From NCBI RefSeq assembly GCF_035582795.1, contig NC_134366.1, positions 7,608,828-7,672,827 on the forward strand: a stretch of DNA of 64,000 nt. The letters are read 5' to 3'. This document shows, piece by piece, positions 1-44,300 of the stretch. How positions within the stretch are numbered: the first letter of the stretch is position 1; each line of letters opens with the position of its first letter. This DNA comes from Mycteria americana (lineage: Eukaryota; Chordata; Aves; Ciconiiformes; Ciconiidae). The position numbers and the translations under genes were made by a program. A model generated the notes under the pieces. That model saw only the letters and a program-made list of their open reading frames with translations. It was not told the origin of the DNA and ran no database searches.

Positions 1-29532
<29,532 letters not shown>

Positions 29533-32500
29533 GGCGCGGCGGGGCCCGCCCGGCCCTCACCCTTGCCCCGCGGCCGGGGAGGGGATGGCTTTGCAGGCCC
29601 GGCCCCCCCGGGAAGGAGCCGCCGGCCCGGCCCGGCCCTGCGGAGCGGGAGCACCGGCGTTAATGAGTGCTCAGCGCACACGGAGCAGGGCGAGCGGGAC
29701 TAACCCCTCTCACACGGAGGGGCTTGTGCGAGAGCTGTAGAGCAGGGAAAGGCTCTGGGGAGGAGATCTGATGGTGGCTCGCCGAATGGCGGGACTGCAC
29801 ACGGCCGCTGCGAACCGCCAGTAGTTCTGTGCGGATGCGGGGGAGCCCCCCGGCCTGCCGGTGCCCAAGTCGGTGAGAAAGCACTAGAGCAGCTGTACAG
29901 CGACCGCCCGATCAACAGAAGCAAAACAAAAAAGGGGCAACTTCAAACCAGGTCCAAAGGAATTCACAAAATCGTAATATTCCATTAATAAGTACCAGTC
30001 CTGTTGTGGTATCGCGCTCCGGTTGGCACAAACACACTTCCACAGTATTCCATTTAAAAAAAATGCAGAACTGTTACTTCAGCTGAAGTTTTGGTTTGTG
30101 GTTTGCTTTTTTTTTTTCAGTTGGGAGGGTTTGGGGAGGTTTTCGGGTTTTGCATTACCTGCCATAGCAGGTGACAAGCAAAGTGGAATTGCTTAATCAA
30201 AAGAAGGCTCATCTAAAATGTGCTTTCATTCTGCAATCAAGGTGGTATCTCAGCAGAGCCTTAATGAAGTCAAATAGGTTTTGCATGCCCGGGATCTTAA
30301 ACTGTTTTTAACAGTACAAATACTTAATTTGAAATGCCCTTAAAACTATAAAATATTACTAAATTTTGTCATATACTGAACATTTTAAGTACATTTTAAA
30401 TATTCCCAGTGATTTCTCAAAGCCCTAACTCCCAGAGATTTATACTTTTAAGATTTCTAGTTATTATTGCAAAGAAAAACCTTTAAAACATTAATCCTGA
30501 AGACTCTCAACCTACAATGCAAACAAACATTCTAATATATTGACTTTTAAACCAATCTTACTCTATCATATCACCTTTGAATATTCTGTATTGAGAGTAC
30601 CTGTATTAGAAATGTGATCACAAAATCTTTAAATATGACAGTTTAATTTAAAGTTGTCTGAAAAATATTTACAATGTGGGAATCCTTTCACATGCATAGT
30701 GTTGTTGGCCTGCATTTTAGAGTCTCATCCTGCCAATTTATCTGAATACTTTGCAATCAGGAAACATCCCAATGAAGTAAGTGGAAGTACCAATCCATTT
30801 AAAAATAAAGGTATGTAGAATGGTCACCCAGCTTGTAGTTTGTCTTCTTTAAATCAGATGGCTACCAGGTAGCGGTGGAATTTTCCTGCCCCTAAGGAGC
30901 TCATGCTGCATGGACCTGTCCTGAACAAAGGTCTCACTTAACCAAGAAGAGGCTGTGAAAGGAAATAAACTTTTTAAAATGTTACCAAGAACTGTTTCCT
31001 TAGTGAAACTCTTACCAGACAATGAAGGATCAAAGAACACGTAGAGGTTGCTTTTCCATTAATGCAGAACATGGCTGGTGAGCCAGGGAGGAGAGGCTTG
31101 CTCTGCCCTTTCACTTGCTGCATATTCCCGATAAACAAGTAACAGATACGGAGGCTGAGGCTGGAAATACCGCAATTTTCAAAAATATAACTACTTGCAA
31201 AAATGTAGAGAAACTGAAGTCGGTTCTGAAGAAAGCCATAAGAATGATAAATGACTTCAGAAAAAGAGACATTAGTGGATTTTAATTTTTTTTTTAAAGG
31301 AGGTATTGGTTAATAGAGAGGAAACAACAGTTTATAAATAAATAAAGCAATCTTATGAGGATGTAAGAATCAATTGTATTCTTCAGCAATCAGATCAGAA
31401 GAATAGTCCTGAATAGCAAGAAATACTTTGCTTTAAATAGCACAGAAAAGTTGGGGCTGGAATAACCACCCTCGTGTTATCAGATCTCCTTAAATAGGAA
31501 CAAGGGTGCAAGACAATAGGGTAGGAGAATCCACTCAAGGACAGAATGGGAATGTTAACGTTGCTACTTTCACTATTCATGTTTTTCTAGAGAAAATAAG
31601 GAAGTTTGGAGAATTATTGCCTTACCCAGTCATTCCGTTGTCCATCCTTCCATCAAGGCAGTGTTCCCTCAAATTTAGTTGTTTGTGTCTGGAAAACATG
31701 CATTGCTGCTGTTCTTTCTGCATTAAAGTTTATGCCGGCAGATACTACCCTAACCTCCAAAACTGTTTCTTGAGAGCAAACAAGGTTTAGCTGTGCAGTT
31801 ATCAGTGAAGTTGCAGTCATGTACTAGTGATGCTTTAGCGCTGACAAATCCAGAATTTCCAGAGGGGATGGACAAAATGCCGTATATAATTGAAATATCA
31901 CCGCTGCAGATTAACAGCTTGAGGCAGAGCACAGATTAATCACTCAAGACACAGAGAGCAGGGTAAAGGGAAAAGCGAGTTTATTCCCCTTTTCCTATTA
32001 ACTAGTTTCTGACCTGATGGAGAAGCAATACTTCCATGCTCTCCTAAGGCCCTTGGCTGTTTTGATAAGTTATAACTAGTATGTCAATTAATGCTTTTTT
32101 TTCTTCCCCCACTGTCAAGCTAACTTCAACTGCACATTCATTTCAATTCATTGCAAAGCATAAATTATTTCAACTGTATTCCATATTCCTACATACTGTG
32201 ATTTTTCACTTTTTATTCTCACTTTGAGTATCAAAATCTGCCTCTGATCTCAGCTGCACCCTGATATAAACTTAGATTTAACTGCATTCTTCAGCTTTAC
32301 ACAGGTGAACTCCTTCAAAGCCAGTGACAGCCTAACTACCACGCTTCATTATCATCATGTCATCTTAGACGTTCCAACACTCTAGAGAACAGATAGACCA
32401 GACCTTTGATATAAATTAGGATTGCTATATTGACAGCAGTCCAGCTATCCTGATTTATACTGGCTACATAATTTAAGGGGATGTGAAAATACTCACACCT

Positions 32501-33161
32501 TCACAGGAAGTAACAGAAGTCCATGGGCAACTACAAAGCTACCAATCCTTTTGCTTCCAGCAGTAGATTTTGGGCATCTAGCTAGTTATTTTAAGTAGCA
32601 GGGCAGCCAAATATTTCTAAGCCCCAAACAGGTATTTCATATTTGTACATGAGCATAGGTTGGCATAGAAGAAACAATGGGACAGGTAAGAGTCACTGCA
32701 CATACAGACAACAGTTTATGCACATGCAATACAACTGCAGCAGCCCATATTAGACCTAGGCCTGCTGGCACAATTATCCTTTTCCCAGTAAGAAATCTTG
32801 TGGGTCTTTAATTAGCCTCAGAAACATTAAACATACTCAGCTGGGTCAGATAAATGCCAACCTATTTGCCAAGTAACCTGACAGTCACGTGCAATGCTGC
32901 TAATTAGGTGGGAGATGTTTACAATGTTAAGCCCCAAGAAACACAACAATAACACAGTTACACATCACCTTAAAAAAAAAAATTGCAGCCTGAAAACTAG
33001 ACCTACCTGCCGGAAAGATATCTGAACAATGACAATGCTCTAAAGGTCATTCCCTTTCTACTTAGCATTGCACGTACTCTGTTATCACAAAATCTCCAGC
33101 AATGTTTAACCAAGTACTGATAATATAAAATACCACAGTACCATAAATTAAAAGATGAAGT

Positions 33162-33214
33162 TGCTGTTCTTTTTATTGAGATATTATATATTTCTGTTCT
33201 TTTTATTGAGATAT
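33162..33214 (+). repeat. Two-copy 30-base tandem duplication
   Basis: CTGTTCTTTTTATTGAGATA occurs twice, 30 bases apart, with nearly identical flanks; the second copy runs into a TAA-rich stretch. Confidence 0.85.
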
Positions 33215-36200
33215 AATAATAATATCTTATTATTCTGTTCATTATAACACCAAAAATATTTTCCTTTCCCTAAATATGCACTCATCTGTTGAAGTTATTT
33301 CTGCACATGATTTTGTGGTAACCATTGTGTTTGTCCGTACCTCCAAGTGCTGTGGAGAGTCTCATTATTCACTCTGTAAGAATAAGTACCTGGTGTTTAA
33401 AAGCAATGGATCAAGGTGGCTGTTATCCACTGTAATTTTACTGACTGTACTGTGAACAGATGAAAGCATGTATAAAGATCCAGCAAAAGCATGAGTTCCA
33501 CAAGAGGAAGCCCAGACCACAGTTGTTACGTGGAGACTGAAGACATAGCTTATTTAGGTATAGTAATTATTCCACATACTTATTGGTTGATTTAATTCTT
33601 GACATGCGCATATTCCAAATCCCAGGTGTGGTACAGGCATTAACCAATTAAGGTCCTTTACAGAGACCTCATGAAGAACTGGCGCAGGATTCCATGTAAA
33701 AAAGTATGTATGTGCACATGAACAATGGATACAAGAAAAGAATTTAAATGATGGCTCGACTACACAATCTCAATTATACTGTCAGTTTCATTGGTACTGG
33801 TCAATTTGCAGCTTTTATTTAATCATGTACATAAAATTCTCCAATTTCACTTCTACTGAATTCAACAGAACATGTGTTGACTTCAGTGGGTACTGAATCA
33901 GGCACTGTGGAATTGTATCTGGTTTTACATACTCTAGTTTTACAGATGTAATTTCATTGACTCAATTAGGCTACTAGTGATTATGAAGTGCAGTACAAAT
34001 TCCTCATGAGATCTCTGCATGGAAGTGAAGTGAGGGATGTTTCTGAATAGCAAATAATTTTTAGGATACTTTCCTCCCCTGCACAGATTTCAAGTCCATA
34101 TCCATTCTCACAACAGTAATAGTACTTAACCATCCTCTTTGGAGGACTATCTTAACTAGAGTCATTTGCAAGGCTTATTAAAGTTAACTTATACACCCAG
34201 CAGATTTCCTTGAAGATGAATACTGAAGTGGTTTGTGTCCTAATGCTCAAAAGCAAATATCTCAGAAGCAAGATGTTGTCATCCAGATAAAACTTTTCAT
34301 TAACAACAGATTAATCAGTTCTTTCATGCCGTACTTGATTCTTATCAAACTCCACTTACAGATAAGTACATTTTATTGATTAAAAACAATCAAAGATAAA
34401 CTCATTCCTACTCAAACAATGCCTGAAGTGGAAACTAATAAGGGCTGAGCCTTGCACTTTTCAGCACCATTCCGCAAGGATCAAAAATCATTTTGCAATC
34501 AGGAATGAATCAAAATCATGTAGTTGACAGGTGGAAAAATCAAGGCAAAAAATTTATATAGCTTATCCAATTTATTTTAGGCCCTGCTTGAAATTCTCCC
34601 AGAGTTCCTATATGCATATTACGTCTGTTGGGAGAACGAATAAACACAGGCTACTGTAACCTCCCAGAGCTGTAGCCATCATAACTCTATGGATAGGAAA
34701 CAGTCAGAGAAGTAGCTGGTATAGAAAAGATACTTAGGTAGCAGTACCAGAAATGTGAACTCTGCTTCTCCATAACTGGAATTTAAGGCATCTGGAAGCT
34801 CAAGGAAGCTTCAATGAATTTCCAAAATCCTGTGAAGAGGACTATTGAAGGCCATTCAGTTCCCTTGCACCCTCTTCTGATGGACAGTTTTATGAGGTCA
34901 AAATGGAGTAAACCTAGCCATCTTGTTTGTCACACTAATTTAAGAAACCCAAGAACTAAGAAGGAAGCAAGGGAAACAGTAAGGAAAGATATCAGGGTTC
35001 ATTTGTTTAAAATCTCTAACTGGTAAATAACTTCAGTTTCTTCTTAGACTTGCCTCTGCACACTGTCACTTCTAAAAGGGAATCTCGGAAGTTCTCAGTG
35101 GGCAAGGATGGCAGAACTACAAAACGAACAACAACTCCTGACCCTAAGTTTTGGATGCTGATTGTTTGCACAGAGGGAGTAATAATGCAGGCATCCAACA
35201 GAGTGGTCCTCTAACAGAGCAAATTTCAGCATTTTAGTTTATTTCCCACAGCAAGTAACATTCCAAAGGAAGGTTACTTAATCCTCAGCACCGACAAAGT
35301 CAAAACAGTCAAAACAGAGGTTTTTAAATGCTGCTTACGCTGTGCACAAAAACCCCATACAGAACATCTGCTATATTTAACTCCTCACAACCAGCACAAT
35401 TCAATTTGACTTAGATGAATCCAGTGATTTCAGTGGGACTGCATTTACCATCCCCAAAATAAAAAAAAGAACGTGGTTCTGCAAAGGGAACCGGATAGCA
35501 CCAAGTTCTCAACACATGCAAAGCCAGATAGGCGAGTATTAAAGGTGAAGCACAGGATGATTGGTATGAAATCATCAGGGCTAACTTGGTGCCCTTGATT
35601 TAAGCCTTTACAGCCACCCACGCAGAGCACAGGCTCAGAGATGCCAGAGCTCACTACTGGACTGGAGCAATTTGGAGCTGCCTACAACTTCTACCTCATT
35701 CTCGGCACATCAATGTTTTGCAAAACCCCTCCCGATCACTAGTGCTGGATCAGTGGTACTGGATTCAGTCACTTAGGAACCTCAGGTATCTAAGGAACGG
35801 AAATTTGGCAAGCCATTTTACAGCCTGTACTAACCAGGCAACTTTCTCAGACCAGCTAACAAAATAACATTCCTGATTTATTTTTGATATCCAGATATAT
35901 TGATACATACCTACATACACACACACTACCTAATTATATTTACATAAAGACCCCATGGGATAAAAGGGGAAAATAGAATACTATCAAGGAAATGTGAAGG
36001 TGGACTACATACGACCCAAGCTCACCAAACCTTCAGAGAGACTTGAAGGACAGCTGGGCCACCCTCCCTTTGACACACTTGAACCCCTTATGTCTGAAAG
36101 CACACAAAAGGGCAGATCAGAAGAAACAAATCAAGACCATAATGAAAACTTGCATCGTAGGCTCCTTCATTCCATTAGCATGGACATGCAGAGAGCACCA

Positions 36201-37643
36201 AAAAATAATCTTGCATCATCAGAAAGCCCTGCACTTTAACTACTTACACCAGTCCCTAACTGTGGCATGCTTTAAGGTTGGGCTTTCAAATAATACAAAT
36301 ATATGTGCTCTTATCAAAAATCTCATTAAATACTAAACAATTACTATTGATTCTATTAATACTATCTGGAACCCAAATAATAGCAGCCACCCTGTTTCTA
36401 CCTTTCTTTTTGTTATTACATTTTCTAACAATAAAATAGTCACTTTCTAGTACTTCAAGACTGCATTTAAATTTAAAAAAAACCCCACTATAGAAAGCTA
36501 GAGAAAGGGGATTATCACAGTAACTTTGATTCTCCTTCTCAGTGCCAGTTAAAATCTACGGATATTTGTATTCTATCTTTGTAACCTGCATGAACAGTGT
36601 TGAACAAGTCTATAATTCTGCACATGAACAACACGAATAATCATATATACCTCTGGCCCCAGGTGTGCAGTAAAATCCAGTGTTACAGGAAGTGCATTCA
36701 GACAGTTAACCATTATGATCATTTTTAATTATCTTTAAATCAACAATTATTCCTATAAGGTCCTCCAAACAATTTTTTAATAAAAAACTAATTTACCACT
36801 CACAAATTAATTAGTTTGAGATAAAATTAGTTGTATCTTTTTAAATGAGATTTTGCAACCAAGGTCAAGGGCAGTAAACATCTACTTCAAGTTCTAAAAG
36901 CCATTGCTTTTGGATTATGAAGTATTCTCACATTTTTTTGCCTCAAGGAAATGAAGAATTGCTTCCATTGTGTGATGGAAGAACAGACTTAAGGGAAATA
37001 TGGCACTTCAGACTTCAGTGGGTAATCAAATGCAAATCACTCACAGATGACATTTTTGACAGGAGTTTGTTCAATTAAAGGAAGACAAGTTTTTACACAA
37101 ACCTAATCAACGGCAATAAATTTTCAGAACCTATAGTACTGTTAGGAAATATGTGTACCGGTGCTAGGAAATGGCTTGACTGCTTATATTCCTCAGGAAC
37201 CTACAAGCCAAATGGGGGCCTCTAACATTAAGGCGAAGATAGTCATACCACTCCAATAGTGCCACCTGCTGCGTACTTTAAAAGTATACAGTGGTCTGCA
37301 GATGCAAGTAACTCGATTTAAAGAAGACTGAACGATTGACTGATTTAAACAGAAGTCATAATTTTGTGTGTATGTATGACAATACGAAAATTTAATTTTT
37401 TATTAGGAATGCCTAAACAGGCTAGGGGTACAAAGGAATGTTCCACTATGGTGTAAGAACAGAACCCACAGGTAATCCATTTCCAAGTTTATGTCAGTGG
37501 CATAACAAGTATTAGTTACTTCGGCTCATTACACATCAAAACCACAATTAACCCTATGTACTTCGTGATATTCTGTAAATTAGACCTTCCACTCCTTTTA
37601 TGAATCATATCCTGGTTGCAAATTATTCACAAAAACCACACTG

Positions 37644-37652
37644 GTATATGTA

Positions 37653-37683
<31 letters not shown>
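37644..37683 (+). repeat. (TG)n(TA)n microsatellite
   Basis: A run of TG dinucleotides passing directly into TA dinucleotides, in intergenic DNA. Confidence 0.9.
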
Positions 37684-39959
37684 TACATGCACACACGCAT
37701 GCCTTGATAGCAAAGCATATACACACAAACACATACATACACACCACCTGAGACTGAATCAAGATGCCCTGTTCACAAGCCTTCCCTGAAAAGGAAACAA
37801 ACTGCAATGTATATGGGATTGGCTCAGCAAAACAAAAGCTAACCCTGTTCCTGGTTCCAGCGATCTGCTGTACCACCTGGACTCATTCACTTCATTTCAC
37901 TGGGCATCTGGTTTCTCTTCCCAGTTTCTGGTTTTGCTGCTTACCCATGCGATGGTTTGGGAAGAGAATGCCTTGTATAATCCATTTGCGTAACTAAGTG
38001 TGATGGCTTTTCCATGATCCTGAAGGAATGGTATGGTACAAATAATTAATAATAATGATAAAATCTGATCAGATACAAACTCATACTTCAAATGCTCTTC
38101 TAATGAGAAGTTAAGTGTACATCTTTTAAGACAGAGCCTACATTTCATGTTCAAGGATGCTATCCTGGTAATTCTTTCTGCAACACATAGTCACGTTGCA
38201 CAAGTCACTTTCACAGGAGGTCAATGAGTCAAATAGTGTGACTGGAATTTTAAAAAGGTTGGGTAACTTTTATGACCATTAATAATGTTTGTATTGAATG
38301 CCAGTTCAAACTGTAATGAGGTTAGTTAAGTCTCCTGCCCCAATGTATAAACCAACTGCCTGAAGGTCCACAGGAGGACTCCATGTGCCAACAACTCAGA
38401 ACACTGAACAAACAAGGCAATTGAGGTACTCCTTTCTACAGAGCACTAGGAGTTTGTCACTACTGAAGGCTGAATATCAAAGTAGATCTAACCAAGCCAC
38501 AACACATCAGAACAACTCTAACATGACACCTGCTTTTTCCAGGGTCAAGAGAGAAGCTAACTTGAAGAGTTATCTACAGTGCCTGACAAAGTATTGTGTT
38601 TACTGTTCTTTCCCTGGCTAAGGCAGAAAAAGACTGCAGTTGAAGTAGGCAACATGATTTGCAAGACACAAGCATATTGGGAAGGCAAAAGTAATTATTA
38701 ATAAAAGTGAATTACAGCAGATTTACACATGTGAGCCTGCTGAGCCTTACCAGAACTCTGTGCACTGCACAACTAGAGTCTTGTCACCTATGTACGCGCA
38801 ACTTCCAAAGGGATTCCCAAGATCTGCAGGATTTGAGCCTGATTCAGTAAATCATTTATGATGCAAATCATCGCATAATTTCTGCCAGTAACTGGAAAAA
38901 TGCAGCATGCCGGCATTCTTTCCACACACTCCCCTTTCACAGCGTTTTTTTATGCAATGTTTTTCACTGCAAGGAACCTAGCAGATGCACAATTATATTA
39001 AAACTACTGTTTAACTGCATTATTTTTTCACATACTACTCTCTTGGGCCCTTGCAACAGTATCAGATGGACCTATTTCAGGAAGAGAAACTTGCAGTTCC
39101 TAGTCCAGACATAGTCTCCCACTTCATTTGATATGATCAAAAGCCATGTATTTTTAAAATTTTTGCCTCATTATTAGATAATACTGTAACACCTATGGTA
39201 AGTTTTAAACTGTGGCTTACCATGCATTTGAAGAGTTTTTCAGCTCTCAGTAAGGAAATGATTACTTCTACAGTTTATTTCATTTTATAGAAAGGCAGAA
39301 AAACGGAATGAGTCAGAGTAAGGCATTCCTATCTCCAGCCTCCCAATTTCAAGTGCCATTGGCACGTACTGTTTTGACTCTGCACCCAGGCCTGAATACT
39401 TTTAACACATTCTTAAAAGGGAGAAATAAGCACAAAATTATTAAGGTATAACAAATCCTCCCCTCCCACCCCACTGCCCCAAGAAGCGGCAGCAAGAATG
39501 AAACTGGATGAAAGTTAAGGAAGGGAGAGTGGAGGGAAAAAGACACAAAAACCAGGGAAATAAATCTGAAGAAAGATTTCCCTGGTGGAGCTACTGTCTT
39601 GGGGAGGTCACCATGACAGCATCCCTTTAAGAATTAACATTACTACATAAACCAGTATTACCCAGCCCTTTGTGCACCTGACTGTGTTCAATGAGGTTTT
39701 GTATTTCACTGTTTTTTTTGGCAAAGCTTCATATGCTCACAACCTTAAGTCAACATTAAATCCAACTATCCAGTTGTAATCATGAACTTTGTATGCAGTA
39801 GCTCCAGATGCACCACATGAAAACAAGCTGACTGAAATCCACAACTTCAGAGTAGACCACACAACTTTTGAAAGCAGTCACTGTACTTAGAAGAAAGTTA
39901 CCTCTTCATTTAGGAAAATTTCAGATGCTTCATACTTGATTTGCTTTTTTGCCCACACA

Positions 39960-40188
39960 ATGAAGGAAATGTCCTGCTTCTGCATGACTTTTTCCTCCTT
40001 GTTGGAACAGGTGGCGAAGGCTTATAAATACATGACTGGTATTTTTTCAGTGACTCATACCTCAGAGCAACAGGCTTCAGATCATGATAAGCAGCCAACC
40101 AAGATGGACGTAAGCTTACTTGAGGAGCAGTATGACCATATAAAACAGAAGCAAAAACTGCAATCACACATTATTGTATTTAAAACAG
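39960..40188 (+). CDS. C9orf152: C9orf152-like exon 1 (coding)
   Basis: 229 nt, residues 1-76 plus one base. Begins MKEMSCFCMTF and ends HIIVFKT. The donor is ACAG|GTATGC. In-frame sequence upstream of the ATG stays open for only a short way; an acceptor-like TTTAG at 39909-39913 leaves room for an upstream noncoding exon. Confidence 0.72.
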
Positions 40189-41260
40189 GTATGCTTATAT
40201 TTATAGGAAACAATGCAAATGTAGATGTAAAGACTGTTGCTTTAAATCTTGAGTAACTCCTAGCTTTGTTCATGTTATGCTCAGCTTCAAGAGAGGTACA
40301 AAGTTAATTCCTTTTCTGTCATGATGGTTTTTTATTTGTTTCAGTGAACGGTGGTCTTATGTTTATATCAATTAGCTTCATGGTAGTGAAACACTAACGT
40401 GAATTTGAAACAGATGAACATATTTGAGATAAGGTTTTACAGGTTTTATGTCAGTAAAGTAAAATTCTAAACATAAATGGTAACTCTTACAGGAGCCACG
40501 TACTTCATGTCTATCATCAGTGTATTTGTGCAATGTAATCTGTAACATTTCTGCTCTCTTGAATGCTTCCATCAGAACAAGCAATTCTGGGTCTTCTGTC
40601 TCTTTTTCCCTTCTTCTTTATCTGTGTAAAGAAATGTGTCCTACAAGACTACAGGAAGCAATAGCAAATATCAAGTGACTAGAACAAGTTGGGTTTTTGT
40701 TAAAAAATAACTTGTACTAGGAGTCATACTGGGTACCTAAGATACAAGCTTTGAACAAGAGGTCCTGTTTTGAAAGTGTTTTCACTGCATATTGCTTGGA
40801 AAGTACATAAATAGAAAAACAAGTAACAATATGTATCACTCATCTACCTGCTATGTCAGACAGATTTTATATAAGAAACTTCCAAATATTTTAAAGTTTT
40901 TAGTTGGACTGCTGCTTACAATACTACACTGATATATTTTCATTTACTTTCCAAGTTAAAGTGATATTGAGAATACTAAGTCAAAAAATTTCTTCTGAAT
41001 TTAATTGCAATATGAAAGACATGCTTCATTCACCTGTCAAATTAGTGTTTAGTTCAACAAATGCAGAACTTAGGTTATTTCATTCTTTACATTTTCCTCT
41101 ACATTTTTCAGCAGTTCTAGACTTTGGCTGTATCAGACTATATCATCAAAACAATAGAAAAAACATATAATTATGAACTATACAACAGATTCACTTCTTC
41201 ACTATTCTTTCATCCAAATGTCTAGAAATTCTTATGTTAAAAGCATTTAAATCTCTGTGA

Positions 41261-41315
<55 letters not shown>

Positions 41316-44300
41316 AAGCTTATTTTATCAGGTATGAAAAGGCAACTAACTTGAAGAGAAAACAGCCCATCTAATCAGCTGTAGCAAAAATGTAAGTCAG
41401 TTAAAGAGAGGAAGCAGAAGTCTGTGTTCAGATTAAATTCAAATGAAGCTTCAGATATAATGAATGTAATCAAAGCAGATTTTTTGCAAGGACACCATTT
41501 GAAGATTAAAGAAAAGACATAAGAAAGTAGGACTGCACAGTTTCTGGGAAGTTTAAAATTTAGCAGGGCTGGAAGTTCACATACAAATATTTTCATAGAC
41601 ATACTCATAACCCAAAACATTCACAAAATCACATAACCTACTGCACTGAACTTTTATCTTTAAACAACCTATGTGGAAAGGATTAATGTTACTGTTAGAA
41701 GCAGTTGAAGTTCGGGGGGGTTTTGTTATGCTGAATTCTCAGTGTCCTGAAAGTTGATCTTACACATTCCTATGGTTTGGAAGCTGGGAAAACCTATTAC
41801 ATAGCTCAGCACTTTGAACCTCTTATATGCATCAGCTTCCAAGAGCACATCAAGCAGAAATGAACATTGCCATATTGGGATACCCTACTGCCCTACGCTC
41901 CTTAAGTTACAAGCTTAAACTATCCAGAAATTCCAGCTAGGACCAAAAGGCAGTCCACTTATGTATCAGTATTTTGTACTGGCAGCAAATTGTTTCCCTA
42001 CCTAGAGGGTAAGATTATGGCTGGGCTGGGAAGGGGACGACAACAACAGCACCACCACAACCCCACCCATACACACAAACCCCAGAGGCCAGACCTCATG
42101 AGATTCAACCATCATGGAAGGAGGGCACCTTCAGTCCCTCATGGTCTTAAAAATGCCTGCCAAAGGTCTTCATTCAAACTAGTAAAACCCTAAATTGTTT
42201 CTGCCAGGCAGACCAGCTGTCCTTCCATGATACCACAGGGATTTTGAGCATTTCAGGTTTATTGCACCACAGCTGGAATGGTAACTCCAAGTTTCCTTGA
42301 GGACTGTTAGCTTTGCATGTCACTACCTGTTTGCCGGAGTCATGAAATTGTGGACCTTTAAGATTCTCTAACTTCTCTAGGTTTTTGACTGGTGGGATAG
42401 TAACTGAGAAGTCACCTGAAAACAACTTTCTTCTGTTCCTTCCCCAAAACACACAGCCACATTCATGCTTCTGCCTGATTATTTGAGAACAAAGAGCATG
42501 ACAAGATTTGAAAGTCACCAGCTAGGGGATAATGCAGCAGTGTATTTATTGGCTAAGAAGCTGAAAAACAGTATTTACTTTAGGAATTAAATGGGAGCAC
42601 ATTAACAGCATTTATTTTAGGAATTAAATGGTGTTGCCTATCAATGCTAGTTCAGCCAAGACTGCAATTAGATCCACAAGAACGTGCAAAGCTGCATCAC
42701 CTCAGAGTCTCTCAGTTCCTTCTCTCTTGCCTTTTCTCTCACATTGCAGAAAAAGCTCTAATTTTTGTAGCTTGGTGCTATACTGTGCTGTTCTGCAGAA
42801 CACAGTGGGATCTATTTTGCAAGTGGACTTTTTGCAGCCACCCAAGCTCAGCTTTATTTCCTGGATAAAGTCCAGTCATAACTTTGATTCTTACTGTTCC
42901 ATGATAGAGAACTGTGTGTTCTTATCTCTATGAATGGTTTCACCCTAGGAAATTCTGTTAGCATACTTCACTGTATAGATACATGCACAAACACATCTAT
43001 GTCTCATCTGCTTCAGTCTCCTTTCTCCTGGTAACGCTGCAGGAGAGCGGAAGATGTGAGCTGACACAGTTCTCACTCCCAGAGCCACGCTGCAGAGGCT
43101 CTTATCAGATCAACCCTACATGGCCAAGCCAGGGAGCAGAAAAAAATCTGTGCTGGTGTTGTTGCTTCAGCAGTGGGAGCCAAAGACAGTAGTGACAGCC
43201 CCTCCTTAGCCAAAGCCATGTTGTACAGGTTCATTTACTGCCAGTAAATCAGCTGGGCCTGACGTCTTCAAATACTTCCTTGTAAAGACGGTATGAAAGA
43301 CAGTTATAAAGAGGGGGTTGTGCTGTTGGTTTTCTTAAAGGCAGCATCCTATTCGAACTAGCTTAATTTCAAATTCAGGGTTACAATTCTTTTAAAATGG
43401 CTATTCGGATATTCTGTTTCAGAATATAATCAGCACTCTTCTATGTCTACTTTTTTCACTTTAATATGCTTCATAATTCATATTGCAACAGACACAGTTC
43501 CTACAACTCAACTCTGTAAACAAGGTCAGCATTCTGCACAACTCCTATTTTAAACTACACTTATACTAACTGAAGTATATTTCATTAATACTTGCAATGT
43601 CAACAGCACTGTTTATCTTTAGTGTAATGGTTCAGTTTCTATTCATTTTCAAGGCACAGAAAGCCAGTCATGTTCAGTAATTTGATGGCTGCTACGTGTA
43701 ATTAAAGTAGCATTAGCACTTCTACCCTAATATCTTATACATATTTAACAGTAACTTTCATACTGATCAGATCTTCTCCCACAGTTACAGCTACTCTATA
43801 CCATTCATGGAGCAAGCAGATTTTTCCTCTAAGCGATCATTCAGGCAACACTAGTGTGATAAGCTATTTACTTTACACCATTTATACTGGCTACAATAGT
43901 AAAATTGCAGTAAAATATTAAAATACAAGCCTGTAAGTTAATGATCCCTCATTAAGAAAAAGAAGAAAAAAATTCACACCTTGTTTCATCTAGAAGCAGT
44001 CACAGTATTTTTAAGTTGTAAATACAAACTTCAAACAGTATCAAACAGAACATTTTTGTCTTTCAAATCACAGCACTTACCAACACACAGAGCAAGTCCC
44101 TGCTCACCTTAAGAACTTTTGCTCACAAGCAAATAATTACTGAAAGTCAATTCTCAATCTGTGTTGTTAATGAGTCTTAGAGTACCAGTTAGATCAATAT
44201 TGACTTGATAAACCTCCATTTTCATTTGACTAACCCTAGGGTACCATTTATGTCCTCAGAACTGCAAAACCGAGCATGAAATACTTCTACTCCATAACCT

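Larger units (their letters stand above)
29871..39959. other. Intergenic region between XYLB and the C9orf152-like gene
   Basis: About 10 kb of AT-rich DNA with no recognisable exon, RNA gene or transposon. It contains a 30-base tandem duplication (33162-33214) and a TG/TA microsatellite (37644-37683). Short pieces reading like CTTCAGTGGG near 33880 and 35430 may be very old repeat remnants. Distal regulatory elements cannot be excluded from a single sequence. Confidence 0.7.
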
